Below, one piece after another: positions 23,338 through 32,600 of a stretch of DNA of 64,000 bases. Positions within the stretch are counted from its first letter, which is position 1. Every line of letters starts with the position of its first letter. The DNA is from Arthrobacter sp. B3I4. GTDB taxonomy: Bacteria > Actinomycetota > Actinomycetes > Actinomycetales > Micrococcaceae. The notes below the pieces were generated by a model. The model ran no database searches and was not told the origin of the DNA. It worked only from the letters and a program-made list of their open reading frames with translations. The stretch spans positions 1,550,001-1,614,000 of the forward strand of contig NZ_JAUSYK010000001.1 in NCBI RefSeq assembly GCF_030816855.1, in the 5' to 3' direction. Both the position numbers and the translations under genes were made by a program.

Positions 23338-23697
23338 ATGGCTAAGATCAAAAAGGGTGACCTCGTTCAGGTCATCACTGGCGCCAAGGCTGAGCGCGGC
23401 GGCGACCGTGGCAAGCAGGGCAAGGTTCTGCGCGTCTTCCCGGAAACCAACCGTGTGTTGGTTGAAGGCATCAACCGCGTAACCAAGCACACCAAGGTCG
23501 GTCAGTCGCAGCGCGGCACCAAGACCGGTGGCATCGAGGTCGTCGAGGCTTCAATCCACATCTCCAACGTGGCCCTGGTTGACCCCTCCACCAAGAAGCC
23601 CACCCGCGTCGGTTTCCGCACCGAGACCGTTGAGCGCGATGGCGTGAAGCGTGAAGTGCGTGTCCGCGTGGCCAAGAGCTCAGGGAAGGACATCTAA
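23338..23697 (+). CDS. rplX: 50S ribosomal protein L24
   Basis: A 119-residue L24, an assembly initiator of the 50S. The KOW motif is at the N-terminus ([29 protein letters not shown]). Its stop TAA shares one base with the rplE ATG (TAATG), indicating coupling. Confidence 0.97.
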   Translation: MAKIKKGDLVQVITGAKAERGGDRGKQGKVLRVFPETNRVLVEGINRVTKHTKVGQSQRGTKTGGIEVVEASIHISNVALVDPSTKKPTRVGFRTETVERDGVKREVRVRVAKSSGKDI

Positions 23698-24278
23698 TGA
23701 CTGAGACTCTCGAGACTCCGGCAAGCAAGATCGTTCCTCGTCTGAAGACCAAGTACGCGGATTCCATCAAGGGCTCGCTCGTTGAGGAATTCAAGTACGA
23801 AAACGTCAATCAGGTTCCCCGTCTGGTGAAGGTCGTTGTGAACATGGGTGTTGGAGATGCCGCCAAGGACTCCAAGCTGATCGACGGCGCTGTCCGCGAT
23901 CTGACCCTGATCACCGGCCAGAAGCCGCAGGTGACCAAGGCCCGCAAGTCGATCGCACAGTTCAAGCTGCGCGAAGGCATGCCGATCGGTGCGCACGCAA
24001 CTCTGCGTGGCGACCGCATGTGGGAATTCCTGGACCGTCTGGTCACGCTGGCTCTGCCGCGTATCCGCGACTTCCGGGGCCTCAGCGGCAAGCAGTTCGA
24101 CGGCAACGGCAACTACACCTTCGGTCTGACCGAGCAGGTTATGTTCCACGAGATCGACCAGGATTCCATCGACCGCGTTCGCGGCATGGACATCACCGTC
24201 GTGACCACTGCCAAGACCGACGACGAAGGCCGCGCGCTGCTCAAGGCGCTTGGCTTCCCGTTCAAGACCGAAGACTAA
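23697..24278 (+). CDS. rplE: 50S ribosomal protein L5
   Basis: A 193-residue L5 that binds 5S rRNA and contacts the P-site tRNA. The family core runs from [20 protein letters not shown] through the [28 protein letters not shown] segment to the C-terminal FPF. In many bacteria rpsN follows rplE, but here only 80 bases separate it from rpsH. Confidence 0.97.
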   Translation: MTETLETPASKIVPRLKTKYADSIKGSLVEEFKYENVNQVPRLVKVVVNMGVGDAAKDSKLIDGAVRDLTLITGQKPQVTKARKSIAQFKLREGMPIGAHATLRGDRMWEFLDRLVTLALPRIRDFRGLSGKQFDGNGNYTFGLTEQVMFHEIDQDSIDRVRGMDITVVTTAKTDDEGRALLKALGFPFKTED

Positions 24279-24358
24279 TCTAGCTACGTAAAAGGTCCGG
24301 CCGGCTGGCTTGAAGCCAGCGGAGCGGAAACCGTTATGAGGAAGGGCAAGAGCCCACC

Positions 24359-24758
24359 ATGACAATGACAGATCCTGTCGCAGACATGCTCACGCGTCTG
24401 CGCAATGCAAACTCGGCATACCACGATTCCGTGTCTATGCCTTACAGCAAGCTCAAGGCACGCGTTGCCGACATCCTGAAGGCAGAGGGGCTTCATCGCC
24501 TCCTGGAAGGAAGAAGACGCGGAGGTCGGCAAGAAGCTGACCCTCGAGCTCAAGTTCGGTCCGAACCGCGAGCGTTCCATCGCTGGTGTTCGTCGTATTT
24601 CCAAGCCGGGACTGCGCGTTTACGCAAAGTCCACCAACCTGCCGCACGTGCTCGGTGGCCTGGGTATCGCAATCCTGTCCACCTCTTCCGGCCTCTTGAC
24701 TGACAAGCAGGCCGGCAAGAAGGGCGTGGGCGGCGAAGTCCTCGCTTACGTCTGGTAA
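24359..24758 (+). pseudogene. rpsH: 30S ribosomal protein S8, frameshifted by one extra base
   Basis: From ATG 24359 the first 42 or so codons read as normal S8 ([20 protein letters not shown] through VADILKAEG). A GGGG run at 24487-24490 then holds one base more than the expected GAG-GGC-TTC codons, and the frame becomes nonsense to 24703. The correct sequence continues in the next frame ([19 protein letters not shown], then [15 protein letters not shown], ending in GGEVLAYVW) to TAA 24756-24758. Removing one G gives a 132-residue protein, the normal length. S8 is an essential 16S-binding protein, so a sequencing or assembly error in the homopolymer is most likely; true mutation or programmed shift is much less so. 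Confidence 0.93.
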
Positions 24759-24776
24759 CGGGAAAGGAAGAGAATA

Positions 24777-25313
24777 ATGTCACGTATTGGACGTCTCCCC
24801 ATCACCGTTCCCGCCGGCGTTGAGGTCAAGGTTGACGGCTCTGTCGTCAGCGTCAAGGGTTCCAAAGGCGAGCTGAGCCACACTGTGGCCAGCCCGATCG
24901 AGGTCACCCTGGAAGACAACACCCTGACTGTCGCCCGCCCGAACGACGAGCGCGCCTCACGTTCGCTGCACGGCCTGACCCGCACCCTGATCGCCAACAT
25001 GATCCAGGGCGTTACCGCAGGCTACGAGAAGAAGCTTGAGATTGTCGGTACCGGTTACCGCGTCCAGGCCAAGGGTTCTGACCTGGAGTTCGCTCTGGGC
25101 TACAGCCACCCGGTTAGCGTCTCGGCACCGAACGGCATCACCTTTGCAGTTGAGACCCCGACCAAGCTCTCTGTTTCAGGTATTTCCAAGCAGCAGGTCG
25201 GCGAGGTTGCTGCCAACATTCGCAAGCTGCGGAAGCCGGACCCCTACAAGGGCAAGGGCATCCGCTACGCCGGCGAAGTCATCCGCCGCAAGGTCGGAAA
25301 GGCTGGTAAGTAA
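24777..25313 (+). CDS. rplF: 50S ribosomal protein L6
   Basis: A 178-residue L6 near the factor-binding site. It has the two-fold family layout, starting [16 protein letters not shown] and ending with the conserved [23 protein letters not shown] start, 18 bases after the rpsH stop, with GGAAAGGAAG before it. Confidence 0.97.
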   Translation: MSRIGRLPITVPAGVEVKVDGSVVSVKGSKGELSHTVASPIEVTLEDNTLTVARPNDERASRSLHGLTRTLIANMIQGVTAGYEKKLEIVGTGYRVQAKGSDLEFALGYSHPVSVSAPNGITFAVETPTKLSVSGISKQQVGEVAANIRKLRKPDPYKGKGIRYAGEVIRRKVGKAGK

Positions 25314-25315
25314 CC

Positions 25316-25699
25316 ATGGCCATCGCAATTAACAAGAAGCGTACGAACAAGAGCAAGGCTGCCCAGCGCAGCCGCCGCCAGCTTCGTATCCGCAAGCGCA
25401 TCTCCGGTACGGCTGTACGTCCTCGTCTGGTCGTCAACCGTTCCGCCCGCCACGTATTCGTCCAGGTTGTCGATGACACCAAGGGCCTGACCGTAGCGAG
25501 CGCCTCCACTCTGGAAGCCGACCTTCGTGCATTCGACGGTGACAAGACCGCCAAGGCCAAGCGCGTCGGTGAACTCGTCGCCGAGCGTGCCAAGGCTGCG
25601 GGCATCGAAGCAGTTGTCTTCGACCGCGGTGGTAACAAGTACCACGGCCGGATCGCCGCCGTCGCCGACGGCGCACGTGAAGGTGGGCTGGCACTGTGA
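25316..25699 (+). CDS. rplR: 50S ribosomal protein L18
   Basis: A 127-residue L18 that binds 5S rRNA with L5. The basic N-terminus ([25 protein letters not shown] type) and the C-terminal [24 protein letters not shown] signature are intact. Its stop overlaps the first possible rpsE start. Confidence 0.97.
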   Translation: MAIAINKKRTNKSKAAQRSRRQLRIRKRISGTAVRPRLVVNRSARHVFVQVVDDTKGLTVASASTLEADLRAFDGDKTAKAKRVGELVAERAKAAGIEAVVFDRGGNKYHGRIAAVADGAREGGLAL

Positions 25700-26406
25700 C
25701 CGAAAATAACGAAAAGGACATTCAGGTGACTGAAGCTGCAGCTGCTCCGGCAACTGAGACCGCTGCGCCCGCTACCACCGACGACCGCCGTGGTGGCGCC
25801 CGTCGTGGCGAGCGTGGCGACCGCGGCCAGGGCCGTGGCGACCGTGGTGGCCGTGGTGGCCGCGACGGTGGCCGCGAAGCCGAGAAGAGCCAGTTCGTAG
25901 AGCGCGTCGTAACCATCAACCGTGTTTCCAAGGTCGTCAAGGGTGGTCGTCGCTTCAGCTTCACCGCCCTCGTCGTCGTCGGTGACGGCAACGGTATGGT
26001 CGGCGTCGGCTACGGCAAGGCCAAGGAAGTTCCCGCTGCCATCGCGAAGGGCGTTGAAGAGGCTAAGAAGTCCTTCTTCCGCGTTCCCCGCATCGGCAAC
26101 ACCATCCCGCACCGGGTCCAGGGTGAGGCCGCCGCAGGCGTCGTCATGTTGCGTCCGGCGTCCGCCGGTACCGGTGTTATCGCCGGTGGCCCGGTCCGTG
26201 CAGTACTGGAGTGCGTGGGCATCCACGACATCCTCTCCAAGTCGCTCGGTTCCTCCAACGCCATCAACATCGTTCACGCGACTGTTGACGCGCTGAAGCG
26301 CCTCGAAGAGCCGGCAGCAGTGGCAGCACGCCGCGGCCTGCCGCTGGACGAAGTTGCTCCGCCGGCAATGGTGAAGGCGCTCCTTAACCAGAAGGCAGGT
26401 GTCTGA
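25696..26406 (+). CDS. rpsE: 30S ribosomal protein S5 with Gly/Arg-rich N-terminus
   Basis: A 236-residue S5 (E. coli 166), involved in accuracy and mRNA unwinding. The S5 core begins near residue 65 ([21 protein letters not shown]) and runs to [10 protein letters not shown]. The extra N-terminus is Ala/Thr-rich and then RGG-like ([14 protein letters not shown]). GTG 25696 overlaps the rplR stop; a second in-frame GTG at 25726 has the better ribosome site (AAGGA at 25714-25718), so the true protein may be 226 residues. Confidence 0.94.
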   Translation: MTENNEKDIQVTEAAAAPATETAAPATTDDRRGGARRGERGDRGQGRGDRGGRGGRDGGREAEKSQFVERVVTINRVSKVVKGGRRFSFTALVVVGDGNGMVGVGYGKAKEVPAAIAKGVEEAKKSFFRVPRIGNTIPHRVQGEAAAGVVMLRPASAGTGVIAGGPVRAVLECVGIHDILSKSLGSSNAINIVHATVDALKRLEEPAAVAARRGLPLDEVAPPAMVKALLNQKAGV

Positions 26407-26409
26407 GTT

Positions 26410-26616
26410 ATGGCTAAGAACCTGATCCCCTCCGACGCTCAGTTGGAGATCACTCAGATCAAGTCCGCCATTGGCGGCAAGCAGAACCAGCGCGACACCC
26501 TTCGGTCCCTCGGCCTGAAGCGGATCGGACACACCGTTGTCCGCACCGCCGACGCCGTGACCGTGGGAATGCTCAACACGGTTCCGCACCTGGTAAAGGT
26601 AGAGGAGGCGAAGTAA
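26410..26616 (+). CDS. rpmD: 50S ribosomal protein L30
   Basis: A 68-residue L30. The family core [25 protein letters not shown] and the [25 protein letters not shown] tail are complete. It lies between rpsE and rplO, whose ATG follows the rpmD stop directly. Confidence 0.96.
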   Translation: MAKNLIPSDAQLEITQIKSAIGGKQNQRDTLRSLGLKRIGHTVVRTADAVTVGMLNTVPHLVKVEEAK

Positions 26617-27111
26617 ATGGCAGAGAAGAACACCGCCGAGAAGGCACAGGGCGCCGCTGCTGAGAAGCAGAACGCACTGAAGGTTCACCACCTGCGTCCC
26701 GCCCCGGGTGCCAAGACCGCCAAGACCCGTGTTGGTCGTGGTGAAGGCTCCAAGGGTAAGACCGCCGGTCGTGGCACGAAGGGTACTGCAGCCCGCTACC
26801 AGGTCAAGGCTGGCTTTGCCGGCGGCCAGCTGCCGCTGCACATGCGTCTGCCGAAGCTGCGCGGCTTCAAGAACCCGTTCCGGGTTGAGTACCAGGTGGT
26901 AAACCTGGACAAGCTCAACGAGCTGTTCCCGGAAGGTGGCTCAGTCACCGTGGAGAACCTGGTCGAAAAGGGTGCCGTTCGCAAGAACCAGCCCGTCAAG
27001 GTGCTGGGCACCGGCGACATCACCGTCAAGGTTGACGTCACCGTCCACGCATTCTCGGCCAGCGCCGCAGAGAAGATTGCTGCAGCAGGCGGAAGCACCA
27101 CCGCCCTCTAA
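26617..27111 (+). CDS. rplO: 50S ribosomal protein L15
   Basis: A 164-residue L15, a late 50S assembly protein. After a 20-residue Ala/Lys/Glu lead-in come [33 protein letters not shown] and the [23 protein letters not shown] block. It is the last gene of this transcript, with a terminator 32 bases downstream. Confidence 0.96.
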   Translation: MAEKNTAEKAQGAAAEKQNALKVHHLRPAPGAKTAKTRVGRGEGSKGKTAGRGTKGTAARYQVKAGFAGGQLPLHMRLPKLRGFKNPFRVEYQVVNLDKLNELFPEGGSVTVENLVEKGAVRKNQPVKVLGTGDITVKVDVTVHAFSASAAEKIAAAGGSTTAL

Positions 27112-27143
27112 CGAGGCGGCGGGGCAGTCGCCCGTTGTTAAGA

Positions 27144-27187
27144 CTCCCGGTACCGGAGGGCTACGGCCCCCGGTGCCGGGAGTTTTT
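27144..27187 (+). terminator. Intrinsic terminator after rplO
   Basis: A 13-bp stem with one G-U pair (27144-27156 with 27170-27182) is followed by TTTTT at 27183-27187. It separates the spc ribosomal genes from secY. Confidence 0.9.
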
Positions 27188-27208
27188 CCATTTTTCGGGC
27201 CACGCCGA

Positions 27209-27239
27209 TTGTTCGCAGGGCGCATCCAACCGTTAGACT
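27209..27239 (+). promoter_or_regulatory. Candidate secY promoter
   Basis: TAGACT at 27234-27239 is a good -10, with TTGTTC (27209-27214) 19 bases upstream or TTCGCA 16 bases upstream as weak -35 choices. It follows the rplO terminator directly, where a new promoter is needed. Confidence 0.35.
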
Positions 27240-27298
27240 CGGTTGTTGGGTTTATTTGACCTATCTCACACGACTTTACTTATTACTCAGGAGGACGC

Positions 27299-28609
27299 TT
27301 GCTTAGCGCATTCGGCCGGGCCTTTCGCACGCCTGATCTGCGACGCAAGTTGTTGTTCACGCTGGGAATCATCACTATCTTCCGCTTGGGTGCCTTCATT
27401 CCCTCGCCTGGTGTGAACTACCAGAATGTCCAGCAATGCTTGCAGAACGGTCAGACCTCGGGCGGGATCTACCAGCTCGTCAACCTGTTCAGCGGCGGTG
27501 CATTGCTGCAGGTCTCAATCTTCGCGCTTGGGATCATGCCGTACATCACGTCCAGCATCATCGTCCAGCTGCTCCGCGTGGTCATCCCGCGGTTCCAGCA
27601 GCTCTACGATGAGGGCGCCTCGGGCCAGTCCAAGCTGACCCAGTACACCCGTTACCTCACGATCGCCCTGGGTCTCCTGAACGCCACGACACTGGTGTCG
27701 CTGGCACGTTCCGGCCAGCTGCTGCCCAACTGCCAGCTCCCGATCATTCCTGACTCGAGCATCATCACGACGATCCTGATCATCATCACCCTGACGGCCG
27801 GCACCGGCCTGATCATGTGGATGGGCGAGCTGGTCACCGAGAAGGGTGTGGGCAACGGCATGTCGCTGCTCATCTTCACCTCCATCGCCGCCAGCTTCCC
27901 CACCTCGCTCGGCGCGATCTGGAAGGCCCAGGGCCCGGGCACGTTCTTCATGGTGCTGGTGGTCGGCCTGCTGACCGTGGCTTTGGTGGTTTTCGTGGAG
28001 CAGTCCCAGCGCCGAATCCCGGTGCAGTACGCCAAGCGCATGATCGGCCGCCGCACCGTGGGCGGCACCAGCACCTACATCCCCATCAAGGTGAACATGG
28101 CCGGCGTCGTGCCCGTCATCTTCGCGTCCTCGATGCTGTACCTGCCGGGCCTGATTTCCCAGTTCAACCAGCCCAAGCCCGGCGAACCTGTTGCGCCCTG
28201 GGTCGAGTGGATCAACAACAACCTGACCCGTGGTGACCACCCCATCTACATGGCCCTCTACTTCGCCATGATTGTGTTCTTCACCTACTTCTATGTTGCG
28301 ATCACTTTCAACCCTGAGGAAGTTTCTGACAACATGAAGAAGTACGGCGGCTTCATTCCGGGCATCCGTGCCGGCAAGCCGACCGCGGACTACCTGCAGT
28401 ATGTGCTTTCCCGGATCACTTTGCCCGGCGCGATCTACCTGGGCTTTGTGGCCCTGATCCCGCTGATCGCCCTGGTCCTGATCAACGCCAACCAGAACTT
28501 CCCGTTCGGTGGCACCTCGATCCTGATCATGGTGGGCGTCGGATTGGAGACCGTCAAGCAGATTGACGCGCAACTACAGCAGCGTCACTACGAAGGGCTT
28601 TTGCGATGA
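27299..28609 (+). CDS. secY: Preprotein translocase subunit SecY
   Basis: A 436-residue channel protein of the Sec translocon with ten membrane helices. It begins MLSAFGRAFRTPDLRRKLLFTL from TTG 27299, just after a strong AGGAGG site. Signature regions seen: the plug and TM2 area (INLFSGGAL-like, LGIMPYITSSIIVQLL), PYxxxSI-like ITSS, and the cytoplasmic loop before the last helices (GGTSILIMVGVGLETVKQIDAQL). Its stop overlaps the adk ATG by four bases. Confidence 0.96.
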   Translation: MLSAFGRAFRTPDLRRKLLFTLGIITIFRLGAFIPSPGVNYQNVQQCLQNGQTSGGIYQLVNLFSGGALLQVSIFALGIMPYITSSIIVQLLRVVIPRFQQLYDEGASGQSKLTQYTRYLTIALGLLNATTLVSLARSGQLLPNCQLPIIPDSSIITTILIIITLTAGTGLIMWMGELVTEKGVGNGMSLLIFTSIAASFPTSLGAIWKAQGPGTFFMVLVVGLLTVALVVFVEQSQRRIPVQYAKRMIGRRTVGGTSTYIPIKVNMAGVVPVIFASSMLYLPGLISQFNQPKPGEPVAPWVEWINNNLTRGDHPIYMALYFAMIVFFTYFYVAITFNPEEVSDNMKKYGGFIPGIRAGKPTADYLQYVLSRITLPGAIYLGFVALIPLIALVLINANQNFPFGGTSILIMVGVGLETVKQIDAQLQQRHYEGLLR

Positions 28610-29184
28610 CGAGAATGTTGATTATCGGACCTCCCGGTTCCGGCAAGGGGACACAGGCGGAACGCATTTCGGAGCGCCTCGGCGTCATTGCGATCTCGAC
28701 CGGCGACATCTTCCGTGCCAACGTCAAGGGTGAGACGCCGCTCGGCATCGAAGCCAAGAAGTACATGGATGCCGGGGATTTCGTGCCGGACAGCGTCACC
28801 AACAAGATGGTCCGGGACCGCCTCACGGAGGCCGACGTCGAACCGGGCTTCCTGCTCGACGGCTACCCGCGGACCACGGCGCAGGTGGACTACCTCGACC
28901 AGATCCTCGCCGACGGCGAGCAGAAGCTCGACGTCGTCCTGCAGCTCACGGCCGACGACGAAGAACTCGTCAAGCGCCTGCTGGGCCGTGCAAAGGAAAC
29001 CGGCCGCAGCGATGACAATGAAGCCGTCATACGCCACCGGCTGGATCTCTACCACGGCCAGACCGAGGCTGTCGTGGCGAAGTATGCCGAGCGCGGCATC
29101 CTGACCCAGGTTGACGGTATCGGCGGCATCGACGAGGTCACCGACCGCGTCATGCGGGCCATCAAGGCTGCGCAGTCAGCCTGA
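28606..29184 (+). CDS. adk: Adenylate kinase
   Basis: A 192-residue enzyme that interconverts ATP + AMP and 2 ADP. P-loop GPPGSGKGTQ is at the N-terminus, followed by the AMP-site STGDIFRANV and DGYPRTTAQ motifs. The LID is the short type (GRAKETGRSDDNEAVI), without the zinc-type insertion, as is usual in actinobacteria. ATG overlaps the secY stop, so translation is coupled. Confidence 0.96.
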   Translation: MTRMLIIGPPGSGKGTQAERISERLGVIAISTGDIFRANVKGETPLGIEAKKYMDAGDFVPDSVTNKMVRDRLTEADVEPGFLLDGYPRTTAQVDYLDQILADGEQKLDVVLQLTADDEELVKRLLGRAKETGRSDDNEAVIRHRLDLYHGQTEAVVAKYAERGILTQVDGIGGIDEVTDRVMRAIKAAQSA

Positions 29185-29201
29185 TCAAGGCCACCAACCA
29201 T

Positions 29202-29236
29202 TGAGGCTCCTTCCGCTTTAGCCGGGAGGAGCCTCA
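29202..29236 (+). other. Hairpin between adk and map
   Basis: A perfect 10-bp stem (29202-29211 with 29227-29236) without a T-run. It may attenuate or process the secY-adk-map mRNA. Confidence 0.5.
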
Positions 29237-29291
29237 GGCATTTGTCCGCCGGCCCGGCAGGGCTTCGCGGCACCACGAAAGGACGCTGAGG

Positions 29292-30119
29292 ATGGCATTC
29301 GGCCAGACCCGCATTGAATACAAGACCAACGCCCAGATGCGGACCATGCATGAAGCCGGGCTGGTCCTCAGCCGCGCCCTGGATGCCGCCGTTGCGGCGG
29401 CGGTTCCCGGCGCAACCACCCGCGACCTCGACGCCGTCTTTGCCGGCGTTCTGGAGGAGGCAGGAGCCAAGTCCAACTTTTTGGGCTACCACGGCTTCCC
29501 CGCCACGGTCTGCACCTCGGTGAACGAGGAAGTAGTGCACGGCATCCCGGGAGACCGCGTCCTGCAGGACGGGGACATCATCTCGATCGACGGCGGTGCG
29601 ATCGTGGACGGCTGGCACTCCGATTCGGCGCGGACCGTCATCGTGGGCACGGCCGACCCCGAGGATCAGCGGCTCTCCGACGTCACCGAGGCGGCGATGT
29701 GGCACGGAATCGCGGCACTGGCGACCGGGAAATTCGTCGGCGACATCGGCAACGCGGTGGACGACTACGTTTCCTCCGTCCCCGGTAAACCGCTGGGCAT
29801 CCTGGAGGACTACGTGGGCCACGGGATCGGCTCCGAGATGCACATGGCGCCCGACGTGCTGAACTACCGCACCAGCCACCGCGGGCCGAAGATCCGCCCC
29901 GGGCTGTGCCTGGCCATCGAACCCATGCTGGTCCGCGGCAGCATCGACACCGCCGTGCTGGCGGACGACTGGACGGTCGTCACCACCGACGGCAAGCGTT
30001 CCTGCCAGTGGGAGCACTCGGTGGCGGTGCACGAAAAGGGCATCTGGGTGCTTTCCGCCGTTGACGGGGGAGCCGCTAAGCTGGCGCCCCTCGGCGTCGT
30101 GCCGGTCCCGATTCCCTAA
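29292..30119 (+). CDS. map: Type I methionine aminopeptidase
   Basis: A 275-residue metalloprotease that removes the initiator Met. The five metal ligands are visible: the two Asp in SIDGGAIVDGWHSDSA, the His of GHGIGSEMHM, and the Glu in LAIEPML and in QWEHSVAV. ATG 29292 has AAGGA eight bases upstream. Usually map is directly followed by infA; here about 4.9 kb of transport and peptidase genes intervene. Confidence 0.95.
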   Translation: MAFGQTRIEYKTNAQMRTMHEAGLVLSRALDAAVAAAVPGATTRDLDAVFAGVLEEAGAKSNFLGYHGFPATVCTSVNEEVVHGIPGDRVLQDGDIISIDGGAIVDGWHSDSARTVIVGTADPEDQRLSDVTEAAMWHGIAALATGKFVGDIGNAVDDYVSSVPGKPLGILEDYVGHGIGSEMHMAPDVLNYRTSHRGPKIRPGLCLAIEPMLVRGSIDTAVLADDWTVVTTDGKRSCQWEHSVAVHEKGIWVLSAVDGGAAKLAPLGVVPVPIP

Positions 30120-30163
30120 GACGCCGCCAGCGACCCGCCGCGAATTTCCCCCGCGACGCAAAG

Positions 30164-30203
30164 AATCCCTGGCGCTACCGGAATACCGGTAGCGCCAGGG
30201 ATT
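30164..30203. terminator. Bidirectional terminator between map and the ABC genes
   Basis: An 18-bp perfect stem (30164-30181 with 30186-30203) with AATA loop. The plus strand continues TTTGCG-like and the minus strand TTCTTTGCG. Flanking GCGACGCAAAG/TTTGCGTGTCGC sequences extend the pairing. It lies between convergent genes and can serve both. Confidence 0.9.
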
Positions 30204-30223
30204 TTGCGTGTCGCCGGGGACCG

Positions 30224-31573
30224 TCAGCTCTTCAGCTTCGGCTTCACGTCCTTGGTGTAGATGCCTTCAAGGGTGCCCTTGAGCTCGGTCATGGTGGCCT
30301 TGACGTCGCCCTGCTGGGTGAGGATCTTAGCGGCCGACTTGGCCATCTCCTGGTCCGCGCCCGGCAGGAACACCCGGGCGTTGTCCTGCACCCGGGTGAC
30401 CGCAAGCTGGTCCATGGCCGTCTTGATCTGCGGCGTCTTGGCCAGCACAGCGGTCATATCCGCAGAGGTGCGCGTGGGCATGTAACCGGTCGCCGCCGCG
30501 AACGTCGCGGTGCTCTCAGGCTCGGTCATGAACTTCAGGAACGTTGCGGCCGCGAGCTGGACTTCCTTGCTGACGCCGCTGGGAATGCCGAGGCCGGCGC
30601 CGCCGGTGGGGCAGACGCCGGTCTCGTTCTTCGGGCCACCCGGCAGGAAACCGACGCCGACGTTGAACTTGGCGGACTGCAGCACGCCCAGCAGCGAACC
30701 GGTGGAGGCGATGGTGGTGGAGGTGATGCCCGCGGAGAAGTCGTCAGCGGCCTCCTTGGAGGAGACGCCCGCCCACTTGTCCTTGTAGATCGAATCCTGG
30801 GCCCACTGGAGGGCCGCCACGGACTCGGCCGAGTCACAGTTGATGTTCCAGTCGTTGGACCAGCTGCCGCCCCATCCCCAGAGCATGTTCTGCAGCGTCC
30901 ACCCGGCGTAGCCCGCCAGCGCCGGGTAGATATAGGCGTACTGCGAGCCCGAGGCGGCCTTGAGCTTCGGGGCCCACTCAGCAAATTCCTGCCAGGTCTT
31001 CGGCGCCCGGTCCGGCAGGCCGGCAGCCTTGAAGTGGTCCTTGTTGTAGTAGAACAGCGGGGTGGAGCGCCCGTAGGGGAGCGCCCACTGCTTGTCCGCG
31101 TACTTGTAGTCCGCGACGAGGGACTTCTGGAAGTCGTCCACCTTGATGTCCAGCTGCTTGATCAGACCGTCGAGCGGGATGATGTTGCCGTTGGTGAAGT
31201 ACCGGAACCACCAGACATCGGAGAGCACCACGAGCCCGGGCAGGGCGGACTTCGCCGCCTGGGAGGTCTGGAACTTCTGCGCGATCTCTTCGTAGTTGGC
31301 GCCGGCAGTGATCAGGTTGACCTTGATCTCCGGAAACTTCGCCTGGAACTTTTCGATGATCGCCTTCTCAGCGTCCTGCGACTTGCCCGGGTGGTTGCTC
31401 CAGAAGTCGAAGGACGCGGCAGGCTTCACACTGCTGAAGTCGGTGTCGGCCGAGGCGGAAGCGGCGGCGTTGCTGCCTCCGGTGGACGGGCCGCCGCAGG
31501 CCGCCAGGGCGGCTGCCCCGGCGCTGGCGCCGGCGAGGCCAAGGAAGTTTCGGCGGTCAAAGTTTAGTGCCAT
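30224..31573 (-). CDS. ABC sugar transporter, solute-binding lipoprotein (UgpB/MalE type)
   Basis: A 449-residue extracellular solute-binding protein, family 1. The N-terminus has a twin-arginine signal (RRNFLGLAGAS, R7-R8) ending in a lipobox LAAC with Cys26, so it is probably a Tat-exported lipoprotein. The mature part has the two-lobe family features, for example VVLSDVWWFRYFTNGNIIPLD, YGRSTPLFYYNKDHF and FLKFMTEPESTATFAAATGYMPTR, resembling glycerol-3-phosphate or oligosaccharide binders of the UgpB group. It is the third gene of the importer operon, read from 33547 downwards. The substrate cannot be fixed from sequence. Confidence 0.9.
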   Translation of the reverse strand: MALNFDRRNFLGLAGASAGAAALAACGGPSTGGSNAAASASADTDFSSVKPAASFDFWSNHPGKSQDAEKAIIEKFQAKFPEIKVNLITAGANYEEIAQKFQTSQAAKSALPGLVVLSDVWWFRYFTNGNIIPLDGLIKQLDIKVDDFQKSLVADYKYADKQWALPYGRSTPLFYYNKDHFKAAGLPDRAPKTWQEFAEWAPKLKAASGSQYAYIYPALAGYAGWTLQNMLWGWGGSWSNDWNINCDSAESVAALQWAQDSIYKDKWAGVSSKEAADDFSAGITSTTIASTGSLLGVLQSAKFNVGVGFLPGGPKNETGVCPTGGAGLGIPSGVSKEVQLAAATFLKFMTEPESTATFAAATGYMPTRTSADMTAVLAKTPQIKTAMDQLAVTRVQDNARVFLPGADQEMAKSAAKILTQQGDVKATMTELKGTLEGIYTKDVKPKLKS

Positions 31574-31679
31574 GGTGGATCCTCTCGAGAGTGCGAACTC
31601 AATGCGATGACTTAGTGTGCTGTGTCGGGGTACTGACTCGGTGGAACGGCTGGGCGGCTTGGCGGTCCAGGAAGCAGGC

Positions 31680-32600
31680 CTACCCGGTGGTGCTGCCCTG
31701 GGTGAGACCGGCCACGATATAGCGCTGCAGGGCCGCGAAAACGAGGAGAATCGGAACGATCACCAGGACGGCGCCCGCCATCAGAATGCCCCAGCCGGAG
31801 CCGTTGCCTTCCGAGTTCTGCAGCAGGGTTAAGCCCACCGGGAGGGTCATAGTTTCGGGGCGGTCGGTAATGATGAGCGGCCAGATGTAGTCATTCCATT
31901 CGCTCACCACTGTGACCAGGGCGACCGTGGCGATTGAGGGCCCGGAGACGGGGACCACCACCTGCCACAGCCGGCGCCAGTGGCCGGCACCGTCGATCTC
32001 GGCCGCCTCCAGGATGGAGCCGGGCAGCGTCATGAAGTGCTGACGCAGCAGGAACGTGCCGAAGGCGGTTCCCAGCCCCGGCAGGATGATGCCCCACAGC
32101 GTGTTCTTCCCACCCACACCGGCGATCAGAATGTAGTTGGGCAGGATGGAAACCTGCGGCGGCACCATGAGCGCGACCAGGATGACGATGAAAATGACGT
32201 TCTTGAAGGGGAAGCGGACAAACACCAGGGCATAGGCCGTCAGGATGGCCAGGATCACCTTCACAGTGGCACCCACGGTGGTGACGATCAGGCTGTTCAC
32301 GAAGAACCTTGCGAACGGCACGGTCGTCATCGCGATCTGGTAGTTCTCCAGGGTCACGCTCTGGGGCAGGATCTTGAGGTCCATCGTGACGATTTCGCCG
32401 GGCTGTTTGAAGGAGCTCAGCACCATCCAGAGCAGGGGCAGGACCACCACGAGGGTCGCCACGATGAGCGGGACGTAGCCGCCGGCAATCGTCTGGACCA
32501 GATTGGCGCGGGACAGTGGCCGGTTCCGCTGCGGGGGAGCGTCCGGTCCGGAAGCGGCACCGGCTGCCGGATCGGGGCTCACGGGGGAGAGCGTGCTCAC
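31680..32600 (-). CDS. ABC sugar transporter permease (UgpE/MalG type)
   Basis: A 306-residue inner-membrane permease with six predicted helices. The EAA loop is EAAEIDGAGHWRRLWQVVVP, the docking site for the ATPase. GTG start at 32600 overlaps the stop of the partner permease (GTGA). The N-terminal 35 residues are Pro/Ala-rich and cytoplasmic. A longer open frame up to 32981 is out of context because it overlaps the partner gene. Confidence 0.9.
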   Translation of the reverse strand: MSTLSPVSPDPAAGAASGPDAPPQRNRPLSRANLVQTIAGGYVPLIVATLVVVLPLLWMVLSSFKQPGEIVTMDLKILPQSVTLENYQIAMTTVPFARFFVNSLIVTTVGATVKVILAILTAYALVFVRFPFKNVIFIVILVALMVPPQVSILPNYILIAGVGGKNTLWGIILPGLGTAFGTFLLRQHFMTLPGSILEAAEIDGAGHWRRLWQVVVPVSGPSIATVALVTVVSEWNDYIWPLIITDRPETMTLPVGLTLLQNSEGNGSGWGILMAGAVLVIVPILLVFAALQRYIVAGLTQGSTTG

